From: Polytrichum commune
Taxonomy: Eukaryota; Streptophyta; Polytrichopsida; Polytrichales; Polytrichaceae
NCBI GenBank assembly: GCA_950295325.1
Contig: OX485808.1
Span: 29,904,527 to 29,968,526, forward strand
Length of the DNA: 64,000 nt
Direction: 5' to 3'
Positions 11,091 through 23,281 of the stretch are shown here, piece after piece. Numbering within the stretch: position 1 is the first letter of the stretch; every line of letters begins with the position of its first letter. The notes beneath the pieces are model-generated. The model searched no databases and had not been told where the DNA came from. It was given only the letters and a program-made list of their open reading frames with translations. Position numbers and translations under genes: made by a program.

Positions 11091-13120
11091 GTTCTAGTCA
11101 ACATGTACCAATAATGGCCCGTGTAACATATATAAAAAAAATCCAAGACAAAATCATATACAACAACTCTAACAACACACAAACACAAACACAACCGATA
11201 CTTCGGACCCACCTCGGCTAGCATACTAGCAACGATACCCAAATTTATACACACAAATGAAAACCTTACCGAAGTCCCAACCCCCAACTCAATATTGCCA
11301 TACCTCCAAGCAATTTTAATCAATAACAAACCCATAACACCCATACTCATTTTAAATATGTACATGCCAACACACCTCCAAGATACACACCTCATACAAA
11401 AAATCCAAAGTCATATCCAAACATTAGTAAATCAACACCCAAAACACCAAACTATCCTAGCATGTGATTTATCGGGACATACTACTAAAGGGCAGATCAT
11501 CCAATGGCATACTATCTCTCCAAACTTAAACAACAATCCTGCACAAGATCACCCATCGCCATAAGACTCTTCCTACTAGAAAGAGAATACAAAATACACA
11601 CCACCACTACAAACCGCGTATTCCCCATCAAAAAGACCCCACTAGAGCAAGCATGGAGATCCAACCCGACATACGCCAACCTCACATATAATGCAAAGAC
11701 AAAATCCCAACAATGCCTAGATAAACTATACACATACGGCATCACAATGCTACCACAAATCCAAAACAAAGAGACTATAGCCATACTAACCCCGGAGTAA
11801 TTCCAAACCACATACAAACACGCGCCCAAAATCATAAAAGATGCATTACAACAAGCCCATTCACTATTCCTTCCCTTGCCAACACTCACACCCCATCGGA
11901 ACCACCCACAAGCAACACAACGCACACCCACAACCATCGCACATGACCTAAACACCCCACCACAACCCATACTAGGGCAAACAATCCACGCCATAATTAA
12001 TGAAAAAACCACCACCAAAAAAGATAATTGGGGGGCGCAAGCCATCAAAAGAAACGTACCTATGCCAATGGCAAACCCCAAGAGGAGCCACACAACAATG
12101 GCGCATAGAGGAAGACCTCTTGCAGCTAGACACATACTACTAGACCACAATTTACTACTTATAACACAATACCATATGAAGGCTCTAAAACAAAAAAAAC
12201 CACCCAAACCTACACTACATACCTCAACCATACCCAAACAAAGGTCAACAAATTCATACACCCCCCACTAAAAATCACCAACCTCAAGTTATCCACACAA
12301 GAGTGCAACCCGGACAAGGATATCCTCACAAATAAACCAACCCTACAAATACAAGATGCAAAGTCCCACATATACGACCAATGCATAAACAACATGGCCA
12401 CCATCACAACAACAAAAACTCCATTAAATATGGAACCGATACTCCCATATTAACCTCCCGCACCTAACCAACTTCCTAAAACCCCAACCACAAGCCTTTA
12501 AAACTGATGAAATATATGGCTTATACAAAGATACATAACTATATTCCCCAAGAAAAAACCAAAAAATATACAACCCAACAACAACCACCATACGCTACAT
12601 CTGGAAATCACCAAACTACTAATAGATCCCTTCAAAAGCATGCGTTCATACTACTCCTCCCCACTTACTTGTCCCATCCAACTCACACAATACAATTCAC
12701 CCCACAGCCATGACATAATATTCGTCTCCTTGGGCCATGTATAATCCTCCAGATGGGAAGGAATAGGCCTAGCGTATCCCACAGACCACAACACAACCCT
12801 AGAAGCCATCCACTAGGCTAGAATGGCAACCAAAGAAGACGCCCACACAATCACCATCCTAATAATCAACCGCAATGACTAGACATCACAACAACTCCCA
12901 ATCACCACACACGTAGACATACATATAATAGCAACCATCCCACCCCACGCTATACATTATGACCCCACACCATAATGGACAAAATACTACAAACGCATAG
13001 AACCATCCTTGACATCAATAATATATGCATACATAACCAAGTAAATCTCACAACAAACTTACAAACCCCACACAAACTACAACAATTCCTAAAGACCACA
13101 ATGAACATACACGTAGACAC
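11090..13120 (+). mobile_element. LINE fragment: endonuclease and RT region, degenerate
   Basis: AC-rich plus-strand LINE sequence. 11295-11480 encodes the endonuclease segment YLQAILINNK, LILNMYMPTHLQDTHLIQKI and ILACDLSGH, colinear with YIQIIHIKNN, LIHMYMPSHEEDTRLIPEI and IICGDFNRD of the copy at 57.2-58.4 kb. The catalytic GDFN box is degraded to CDLSG. Frames then change repeatedly (11504-11800, 11876-12271, 12507-12713) through the region where RT belongs; no intact RT catalytic box was found. The fragment is interrupted at 13120 by a solo LTR and resumes at 14714. Confidence 0.75.
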
Positions 13121-14713
13121 TGTGAGCCCAAAAGCATGTGCCCACATGTGTCTTAAGTTTAGAATTGATTAAGGCTCGAGTTGGGATAGCTTATTATTTT
13201 ATTAAAACATAAAAAGAGTGAAGCTTGGTTCCCGTGGAAAGAATTGAGTTTAAAGTTAGATTGGTGTGGAAGTTATCGTTAATTCCCTGAGAATTGAACC
13301 GTGAGCTTAATTGTTAGGGGGAGAAATTAGGATTAAGGGCGGAGCGATGGTTAGAGGGTTGAATGATTGATGTAGTTTAAAAGGGTTAGCGGGTTAAATG
13401 AGTGATGTTGTTTTTACTGATCTTGGGTTAGTGTATGAAAATTGAACATGCTGGCTTGAACCGGCTTGGGCAAGGGTAGATCAGTTAATTGGCCATTATG
13501 GGCATGGCTACTGGTAGTTTAGGGGTGATGTCACTGTGACCTAGGGAAAGGCGGATCCAGGGAACTAAAGTTCGGTGGCTGGGCCTGTTGCGGCTCCCTT
13601 CTTCGAGTTCATTTCTTTCTTCTTCGACAATAAGGCGAGGGAGGCAGATCCCTTGCGGCTAGCGAGCTCGTAAGGGGGAGAAGGCATAATGTGAGAAAGA
13701 TGGGCTGAGTTTGTGAGCGGTTGAGGAAAGAGGGGTAATGGCTGCAATACCGCAACTTGAGCAAGCCTGGAGGGAGACTCAAGACGTTGTTGTGAGCTCC
13801 AGTTTGCAGGGAGGTCGAGCCTCAGTTTTTGATGTATTTAAGCGATCAATGCTAGGCGGGAGGCTGGGAATTTGAATTCAGGGAAATGCTGCTAACTGAA
13901 ATGGGTAGAGAGTGAAGGCAACGCTGGAAATACCCGACTTTTGCCGCAATCAGGCAGTTAGATTTCTTTTGACCTGCAGAATTCTCACTTAGTTGCAGAC
14001 TGCGCTCTTGGACGCAGCAGTCACGAATCATCTCCGAAGGCAAGCTAAATTGCGCACGTCACATATTGGATGGAAGGTAAAGGTCAGCGCTTGAAGGGGG
14101 ATAGGCTGGGGACTCAAGAGGGGATGGGACCAGGGCATTTCGGCCGCATACCAATAAGGAGGGTGCCGCAGAGCAATGAACAATTCAAGCGAGCAGCAAT
14201 CACCGAACTTCAGACTCAGTGGTGGTCGCTGGAGGGAACCCGTTGCCCATGACGGGCAATGACGGGTGAACATAGGCGGTGAACAACGCAAAATTTCGGG
14301 CAACCTGTTAGGTTATGGTTCTCCGAGGAGGGGTTTTCAAGGACTGGTGACTAGTGGGCATTGGGGAAAGTAGTTAGTTTTGCAAAGGAAGGGGTAGGGA
14401 ACAAGGAAGCGGGGAGAAAAGGGGTGATTTCTAGCCCCCAACCCTACCTTGCTCAATGCATTGGGATTTGGGGAATTAAATGTGGGTAAAAAAATGCAAT
14501 GATCTCAAGTATGGGAACATTAGAGTAGGGATGGAGAGCATTTATCAATGCTTGTATCTCAAGTCTTGAAATAAAATGTTACTTGTGATGTTGCAATGGG
14601 ACGAGTAATTATTGTTGTGCAACCACATTCACAACGCTAAATAGGTAATGTGAGCCACAAGCTCTCACCCGGACTACGACGCATAAGGGTGGGGGTTTAG
14701 GGCTGACAGACAC
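13116..14713 (+). mobile_element. Solo LTR (1588 bp), copy 1
   Basis: The element is 13121-14708, starts TGTGAGCCC and ends GGGCTGACA, with the 5-bp duplication GACAC at 13116-13120 and 14709-14713. It splits one LINE copy into two pieces. No internal LTR pair, PBS or coding region is seen, so it is interpreted as a solo LTR. It is clearly richer in GC than its surroundings (13500-14450). The strand given is arbitrary. A diverged inverted copy lies at 20875-22436. Confidence 0.88.
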
Positions 14714-16800
14714 ATACCCCATTAAACCAAACCCCTCACACACCCATGTTAAATTCTCCGAAGCATGGAAAGATGCCACCAAAACAAACACCCCCATCCC
14801 AATAAACACCCCTACTAGCCAAATACAACCACATCCATCCCCTTAAATACCACCCACAACATTGAATTTACACATATGACACATTTATCCCACCCACCAT
14901 AAACTTTGAAGGCCAAATAGAGGGCAATACAACCATATCAAGAATCTATAACCCCAACAACAACACACAAATAGCAGAGTGATTCCCAAGCTACCAAAAC
15001 ATCTTGCAAGCATGACTTAACACAATACTCATTGCTATCAAAACCTTACAAACCACCCAACTAAACATACGCATATTTACAAACAACCTAAATATCATAT
15101 TCTTAATCAACAATCACATACATCACCCGACATCCCAACATCATCACCCCAAAAAACTAATAATACCAGCAATTGTACACAAAATATACTAGACCCCACA
15201 CACAATTCACATCCATAACGTACGCGACACTCGGGCATTACTGGAAATGAAATAGTTGACACACTAGCCAACAAAGGAATACTTAAAGAAAAACCGACCA
15301 CCACCCCACACATACACACGGCTCCCTACTAGCTAGCAAGTTGCCCAACAACTACACATGATGGAGCCATCGCAACCTTCGCACATTCGTAGCAAAAGAA
15401 CACGGAAATTGTGAAACTGAAACAACCAAAACCAAATTCCCATACATGGACAAATGGTTATCCAACACTCAAATAAACCAAAAACTCTCCAACCACTTTT
15501 GGAAAAATGAAAACGTAACAGATGCCCAAATCACCCAAAAGTTCAAATTCAGATACGCACAATACGTGGGTAGCCACATGATGAATATATGTTGGCCCCT
15601 TACACATCAAAACCCCAATTGCACATTGTGTTAGCACAATGACAAAGACACATGGCTCCCTGCTAGCTAGCAAGTTGCCCAACAACTACACATGATGAAG
15701 CCATCGCAACCTTCGCACATTCGTAGCAAAAGAACACGGAAACTGTGAAACTGAAACAACCAAAACCAAATTCCCATACATGGACAAATGGTTATCCAAC
15801 ACTCAAATAAACCAAAAACTCTCCAACCACTTTTGGAAAAATGGAAACGTAACAGATGCCCAAATCACCCAGAAGTTCAAATTCGGATACGCACAATACG
15901 TGGGTAGCCACATGATGAATATCTGCTGGCCCCTTACACATCAAAACCCCAATTGCACATTGTGTTAGCACAATGACAAAGACACATGGCCCCACCTTCT
16001 ATCAACATGCGAACACCCATACTTAAAAGGCCTAAGAATCACACGACACAATAAAGGAGTACACCTCATTACACTACAAGCTAACAAAAACACCCGGTTC
16101 TTCACATTGATCAATGCAGGCAACCTTAACAACAAACCACCCAAACAAACAATCCTAGACTAGTTATTTAAGTGTACATGTTCCCAAATAATATGCCTAT
16201 GCCAAGCCAAATTACGACCAAACATTCTATGCATAATCGGCGTACCAAACCACACACAAATACCAATATCACCCTCCCCCACACTCACAATCCAACTCAT
16301 TGAATTCACATATTGTCACGATAGATACCCCGATCATGCCCTCACACACAAACACATTAAATACGACCCTCTAATCAAAACCTTACAAAACAATGGATGG
16401 AAAACCAACTTCCTCATTACCATCACAATTGGAGTTAGAGGCACCATACACAAACACTCCATTAACAAACTTAACAATCTAAAACTCCCAAAACCAACCA
16501 TTAAAACCCTCATGAAGAATATACACCAAAATGCCATCAAATACCTCACAAGCCTCGTCCTAAACACAAGAAAACTTGAAAACAAACAAATTGCCCCCCC
16601 ACCCCAAACACGCACACAATGAAATGGGAAAACATATACAAACACATGAGTCCACTCACGGACAACCGTGATCAGCACTAGGTTAATGGGCTCACATTCA
16701 CGCCAACACCTAGTTACGGGCGTTACTTTTTCTTTTTCTTTTTTGTGTTGTTGGATTTGGAATATGTGCATAGTATGTAGAGATCTTTATATGCTTTGTA
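14714..16800 (+). mobile_element. LINE fragment continued: RNase H, zinc segment, 3' end
   Basis: Continuation of the LINE broken at 13120. An RNase H domain is readable across frames (INFEGQIEGN, NPNNNTQIAE near 14890-14980; HSGITGNEIVDTLANKGI near 15230-15290, which contains the conserved GNE.AD.LA-type motif). It is followed by MDKWLSNTQINQKL, a zinc segment with NPNCTLC and DTWPHLLSTCEHPYL, the C-terminus ending near 16620, and the 3' UTR (about 16650-16750). A 334-bp tandem duplication lies inside (15320-15987). Several stops make it non-functional. RNase H downstream of RT in an endonuclease-bearing LINE is known for the I/Ingi-type groups. Confidence 0.8.
15320..15987 (+). repeat. 334-bp tandem duplication within the LINE
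   Basis: 15320-15653 is repeated at 15654-15987 with few differences (for example ACTAGC/GCTAGC at the start, GATGGAGCC/GATGAAGCC). Both copies begin GGCTCCCT and contain the MDKWLSNTQINQKL frame (15446 and 15780). The high identity says the duplication is younger than the LINE insertion. Confidence 0.92.
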
Positions 16801-18100
16801 ATGTACACAATTAAGAGGGCCTATGTGATCCCTTAAAATGAAAAATCAATTTTACTTTGATCTTTGATAAGTTTTGGAACTCAACCCTGCTTTTGGAACT
16901 TTAAATGGTAATGTTTGTGATAACGCAATTGTTAACTAGATGAGATATTTCCCATTTAATCCAACAACCAAACTTGCATGTGGATTGCAAAGTGCCCATA
17001 CTAGGGCCACTTTTCCTTGGGACCACTACACCAATTAAGAAATCTAGTGTCAAATGCTATTTAGAGTTACTCAACGCTCTAAGTTGTTACAAAGAGTGGA
17101 TGGTTTTCGCAAGTAAAGTCGTTTATGGTTAGCATTGTCCAAACAACTTAGTTGAGCTTTGCTACATAGATTATCCCAATTAGTGCGTGTTACTATTTGA
17201 AATTACGCAGTGCAATAACAACTTACTCATGAATTCGATATTCACTAACGAAAGTTCAATAGTGTTGTTCAGATAGAATATTGCAATCTCATTAAATTAT
17301 TATCACATTGCGTGACTCCGCATAGGAACCCACACTAATTGGGATAACCAGTGTGGTAGGAAAGGAATTGTATCGGAAACATTTAATAGCCTTGCATGAC
17401 TCTGAATAGTATGGGACATTTAAAAACCCATAAACAGTGCAGGGACTCCAACAAGGCCAAGCTATATATTGTATTGTCCCGGGTTTGCACTAATTGTACT
17501 ATATTGTCAAAATATCGGGCACATTACTTTGTGATTCATTGTATTTGAGTTTCTTCCTTGTTTTAGAATGTAGTACTACGTAGTCTCGAGTTTTTCTTCC
17601 AACTGGACCATAAGGTGGATATTAACTTCCATCAATCAGAAGCCATTATAGACCATTACTTTAGGGGGTTAGTCTTTTTGACACTAATAACCTTAATATG
17701 ACGTAGCCCATTGTCACATCCATGAGGGGTTGGGAATGTCTTTTGCAATGTGCCAGGATGGACAAAAGAATATAGAGGAGAGTTCAGACCATTGGTGGTC
17801 TAGTATAATGGTGAATGCATGGTATCAATAATCAACATCAATAACGGTGTCAAAGAACCCACCCATGGGTATCAATATTGCAGTAGCAATCAAGTATCGA
17901 TATTTGGTGGGCTTGTCAAGGCGAGAAAATATTTGATACCCGATTTATTATTTGGATAAACGCCATTCTAAAACATATCAATGTTAAGGCTACTTAACCT
18001 AGATATGGAACTTCTTGCATGGTATTTAGACCCAAATGATATCGAAAAGCAATTGAATTTCTCAATATGTGCCAAGAAAAAAACCAAATGATATTGAAAA
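16800..18100. repeat. Intergenic DNA with a dispersed ~450-bp repeat
   Basis: No gene. About 17010-17460 is a diverged copy of 33310-33770 (shared: TGTTACAAAGAGTGGA, CGCAAGTAAAGTCGTT, TTGAGCTTTGCTACATAGAT, AGCCTTGCATGACTCTGAA). Inside it, TTATCCCAATTAGTG (17172) and CACTAATTGGGATAA (17332) form inverted arms about 170 bp apart; the same arms recur at 31510-31700, so this part is MITE-like. Confidence 0.6.
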
Positions 18101-18149
18101 CACATATATCATCATATACTCATATACTATTGTTATTTAAAAAATGAAA

Positions 18150-18345
18150 TCCTAATCATAGGTACATGAGTGATATTAAAAAACATAAATTCCTTATTAT
18201 AGATACATGAATATTATTAAAAACATAAATTCCTCTTATAATGACATGAATGGTATCAAAAAAACTTTTAATTAGATACATGAATGGATGAAAAATAAAT
18301 AAAATACTTATTATAAATACATGAATGGTATAAAAAAGACAATAC
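18150..18345. repeat. AT-rich ~55-bp tandem repeat
   Basis: Four to five imperfect copies of a unit containing ATACATGAATGGTAT followed by an A-rich stretch and AAATTCCTTATTATA. Degenerate; no coding sense. Confidence 0.7.
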
Positions 18346-18739
18346 CAACGCAACATTAGAGTTGACCATAACATCTGTCAACATGTGAGCCTTGTTACCA
18401 TTCTAACCTTCATGAAAGTATGCTCCCTCTATTTCATCCACATCAAATTCATGCTAGAATTGAATCAAGATTTCATATCATGCCCTTTCATTTCAAAATC
18501 AAAGTGTGATTATTCTAACATAAAGAAACATGCAATCTTTTCACTTAATAATGTTATCACTTTTTTGTAAAGTCTAACTCCCTTTCCGTGGTAATAAGGA
18601 TTCCCGTGAAATTTTGGTGGTATTTGGAATTTGTTGATTGCAACAACACTTGCATGACTAACATACCTTAAGACTAAAGAAACTCCAAAATCAAGCAATC
18701 TTATTACTTGAGAGTAAACTCTTAAACTTAATGAGTTTG

Positions 18740-19690
18740 CATTAGAGTTTGATTCCATACCTACTATGGAGAGTGCAACAAAAATTTGTCCCCTTCCAAA
18801 TTTGTTCATAACTTATTCCATTTGGGTGCTACAATATTCACTTCGGGCCTTTGAACCCAATTTAGGGGTCAATTTGGTTTTCAGTGTATATCCCTAAGTT
18901 GTACATAATTATATGTGTTTGCACCTTCCACCATGATGAGTGTCAAGTACGGTTGTAAATTTGATTGTTACGTACCCTACACCACATCCTTGATATACAA
19001 TTTCGGTTCAAAGAAACCTACCGTGGAAGGTGTGGCAAAAAATTGTCCCCTTCCAAGTTCCTTCTTAATGTATTCCATGCGAGTCCCACAAATTCCGCTC
19101 TAACCCTCTGAATCCACTTTAGGGGTCGATGCTCCCTTTGCCTAAAACCTGTTATTTCTAGACGACAACATTCAAATCAATGTCGGGCATCGGTACCTTG
19201 CCCGCATGTAGTTTGTTATAATGTGAAGCAAACGTCGCTAATTTGATGCAAATACCCAAACTAAGAAAACGCATAGCTTTCTTATGACGTTTTTATGTCA
19301 TAATTCTCTAAAAGCAATTTGGTTTTAAATATATAACCCTAATGTGTACACAATTCTATGTGTTTTTCACCCTCTACCATGATAAGTTACACGAAACTTA
19401 GGTGTCATGATGGGTGTCACGTTTGGCTACAAATTCAACTGTTGTACATCCTTCACTACATTTCTTAGTATTTGATTTTGGTTCAAAGACACATGCCATG
19501 GAGAGTATGGCAAAAAAAACTTGCCCCTTCCAAGTTTGTTGTTGATTTATTCTATTTGGGTCCCACAAGATTAAGTTGGGGTCTCTAAACTCAATCTAGG
19601 GGTCAATTTGATTCTCAATATATATCCCCGGGCATACTATAATTTATGTGTGCTTTTACCCATGATAAATGTCACAAACCTTCATCCCTT
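18740..19690. repeat. Three diverged copies of a tandem repeat
   Basis: Three stretches share the landmarks TGGAGAGT..GGCAAAAAATTG, CCCCTTCCAA.TT, TATTCCATTTGGGTCCCACAA and TAGGGGTCAATTTG: they start near 18762, 19020 and 19497. Divergence is high. Related text includes ACCATGATGAGTGTCA. Not recognised as a known element. Confidence 0.6.
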
Positions 19691-20874
19691 GATAGACCTA
19701 GTTGGGTGCACCTACCCATCTACATACCAAAGATTCGTGATAGCCATGTACGTTGAAGATGCAACTTTTGGGAAACATCGGTATTATCCTCTTTAAGATC
19801 ATTTAATGTTCCATTAGCTTCAATGACTTGATTTACGTATTCTCGTATTAAGGGATCAATCACCCTTAAACTTAAGAGGGGGTAGGTTTTTACATGGTTG
19901 TCACGGATTCTATAGCCCTATCTATGTATCATATACCACCTCTTATTGGAACTTGGTTCATTAGCATTGGTATTCTTGCCAACAATGACGAAAATAAAGT
20001 ATGTATTTAGCTACTTGCAAATTTGTGATGCATGCACTATAGCCAAAGAGAACCCCTCCCCTCTTTGAAAAATGTTGGTGTAATATCATCAATAATAACT
20101 ACAACATTAGTTTCTTATGAGGAAGCAAGCACGAATGAAGAGGCTCTTTCATCTATAGGCTATCACATTCCATTGGAGGACTTTATGATTTCAATAATGA
20201 CTGAAAAACAAGGATAGTGGTGGGGAGGAGGATGGCGGGGGTGTAGGACGAGCATACATGGATTTTCAAGGTTTTGAATACGAAGGAAAAGGAAGCCTAA
20301 TATGTGCACAAAACCGCTTGCTTTTCAAGCAAGTAATTGTTGCAATGGTTAACATGCTTGGGGAGTCATTTTCTCTACTCACTATGGACAACTATCAACA
20401 TGTTTGTTAAAGTTCACCTAGAAGTGGCAATTCCTCATAGTGGATCACATGGTTAAACGAATTGACGACCATTTGAAGGATATTTTTATTGTCCGCTTCT
20501 ACATTGATATGTGCACTTCGTTGCATCAGAAAATGACGTGATGTTTTTTACAAAAAGAAGGTCCAATTAAAAGATTTAAGATAAATATTACAATAACCTT
20601 AGCTCTACCATAGCCCCTAACATATGTAATAGCATTGGATGCTCAAAAGATGGTGTTAGCTTATGATAGGGTCATTTTTTATAAGTAACACAAGACATGT
20701 ATATGGAAAACCCGTACTACACTATAAATGAAAATTTGTGATCCTTAATGCACCAAGTTGCAACTTGAGCATAGAAGTCTCATTATTTTTTTAATACCGG
20801 TAGAGTAATGGTCCAAGATGACCCTAAACTACCGGATGATAGTGGAGAGATACCGAAACCAAATGGAGTGGTCG
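19690..20874. other. Unassigned AT-rich stretch
   Basis: No open frame longer than about 60 codons resembles a known protein and no clear repeat was found here. Confidence 0.4.
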
Positions 20875-22441
20875 TGTGAGCCCTCAATCTCCACCCTTAA
20901 GCGTCGTAGTCCGGGTGGAGACTCAGACCCCACATGTCCTAATTAGCTTCCCCCTTCCTCATCATTTAACCTTGTACACCAAGTGAATGAGGCTCACACA
21001 TACCACACTTTATAATGAAATAGTGCCTTACATTAGCATTCACAAATGCTTGGAATCGTTAGCCGCCCAATTCTCCTACACCTAATTAGCTAATTACTCT
21101 CTAATTGCACACCCTAACCCACCAATCACATGAGCATCCTTGGTCGTTTGGACACCCCTTGTGAGGTCCAGCAACCTCCAGCTACTACTTCTCCTAATAC
21201 TAAACTATATGCTTCACTGAATTGTCTATTGTCCTAACCCTTGGCACCGAACAGAGGATTTCCAGCAACTTCTAATTCTACCCACTCTACTTGGACCGGT
21301 CGTCTGGGCATTGTGTCTTATTTCTTGCATCCGCAAGCTCCCGAATTCGACAGGGTATACTAACGGTGAGGAGTAGATTCCTCCTTCAACCTTACTCAAC
21401 CACCCAACTGCATTGCTGAGAGACATTCACAAGCAGAACCTCGTGCATCAGATCCAGCAGCCTTCCTTCCATCCTCTCCCGCACGATTCCGTAGACCCAA
21501 TCCACCCAATCCACCCTTTCCCAAACTGCACTCTGCCTTGCTCTCCTTGTAGCATGAGCTGAGCCTCATCTGCTGCAATCCCCTCTCATCAGGTGCCTCC
21601 TACTGTGCCGCCGCTCGTCACCTTTTCTTGTGTGAACCTCTCAACTCTCTGCCTGGATTTCCTCACAACTTCGGCCAACTCCACTGATTCGATTTTCCAG
21701 GACATCCCTTGCATTGTGAAGTCTCGGTGCAAGGGTGACCCATTCCAGCTTCAGCTGGAAGCGCCCAAATGTAGACTGGTGGCAGCCACATTCTCCGCCC
21801 TGATTCTTCACTCAGTGATATTTGTCGTTCTTTGAGGTTGGGAGCCAAAACTCCGAATTGTGCCAGCTCCCGAACCAACCCAGCTCCTCTCCTTGATCAG
21901 AAGTATCTTGATGCCCAACATCCTTCAGGCTGTAGTTGTCGTCCAAGCCACCTCCCCTGAGGGAAGGCCTGCCTTTCCAGTGAGGTCGCCATCTCTCCAC
22001 CGAATGCTGCCCCGCTCCGCAACCTCCACTGTCGCAACAACCTCCTAGAGAGAATTCCAGGGGCTACCCCTCCCCTTGCCTTGTGCGGCTTGCCCAATCC
22101 GATTCAGTAGGACCACCCCCCCCCCCTTTAACCAGCTACTATCAACACTTAAAACAAACAATAACCATTTGGCCAAAGCCACTAACCTAGGACAAATACT
22201 AACCTAAGTCCTAACCCAACTAACTCAAAGCCTCACCCACTCAAGGTTAATCATTAAATTAACACTTCCAGAATCAAGCCCCCATTAATCTTCACTTCGG
22301 TCTTTAACTCAACTCTACTCCAAGCATAGAAGCCTCACTCTTTTTAATTTTTTTGAACATTCAATGTAAATCTAAAGCCTCAGTTTTTAATGCATTTAAT
22401 GTCAAGAACACATGTGAGCACCATATTGGGCTCACAGGTTG
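20870..22441 (-). mobile_element. Solo LTR (1562 bp), copy 2, inverted
   Basis: 20875-22436 is the inverted, diverged counterpart of 13121-14708. Here CACCCTTAAGCGTCGTAGTC near 20900 pairs with the reverse complement of GACTACGACGCATAAGGGTG in copy 1, and GGGCTCACA at the right end pairs with the TGTGAGCCC start of copy 1. The putative target duplication is GGTCG (20870-20874) and GGTTG (22437-22441), one C-to-T difference at a CpG, which fits an older insertion. GC-rich in the middle like copy 1. No coding sequence. Confidence 0.8.
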
Positions 22442-23249
22442 GCGGTTCAATTCCCGGCCATGAAATTGTGTCTCGACATGACAGGAAAACTAACCAAGTG
22501 GTCAAGCACCTCTTATATTCCAAAAAAAGAAAAAAAATACCAACAGAATATGGGTATTCACCACATTAATTTTTTTTTAAAGAATTCACTACAGTGCAAA
22601 TTCAAAATAACATGCGTTGTCAATTGAAATTGGCACGGGGCAACCCAAATTGCACTGACGAGCGTAGATGAGGTAATAAGTTGTAGGAGGACCATAGAAT
22701 GATGTGCCCTAGAAATGGTGAAGTTAGAAAGAAGTAGTGTATGTAGGTGAGGTGCGCCCGTTTCCATGATGATTTTGCAGACCAACAATCCTGCCATTAT
22801 CTCAGCAGCAGCAAGTTTGTAAATGGAGGTGTGCACGTGGCAGATAAATCCCAGGTTTTATGTACTTGTTCACCTTCACTTTTGTACCCTCGAGGCTATT
22901 GACTACTTTTTACTGAGGTAGATGAGCCCTTGTGTGAAGGCTCTTCTTAATTATATCATAGACCTATATTTAAGTGCGTATGTATCTGGCAAGGGGTTGT
23001 GATCGAGAACGCAACTTTATATATATATATATATATATATATGATACCTGTTACGATGAGATTGGACTATGTGCTTGAAATATAGACGTCGAGAACATAA
23101 TCGGGAGGGTCAATATGTGGTTACTTGAAGATAGATATTATCAGCTACGAGGTCTAGACAATCAACTTGTGTAAGTGAAATACATATGCAAATCTACCAC
23201 TATGGTGGATTTATAGATTTTCCAATGACACATGGCAATAGCTTCATGA

Positions 23250-23281
<32 letters not shown>

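Noticed and set aside
22430-22460. tRNA-like B-box text GGCGGTTCAATTCCCGG next to the right end of a solo LTR
   Set aside because: No matching acceptor stem, D-arm or anticodon arm could be assembled on either side, with or without the LTR removed. A SINE remains conceivable but unsupported.
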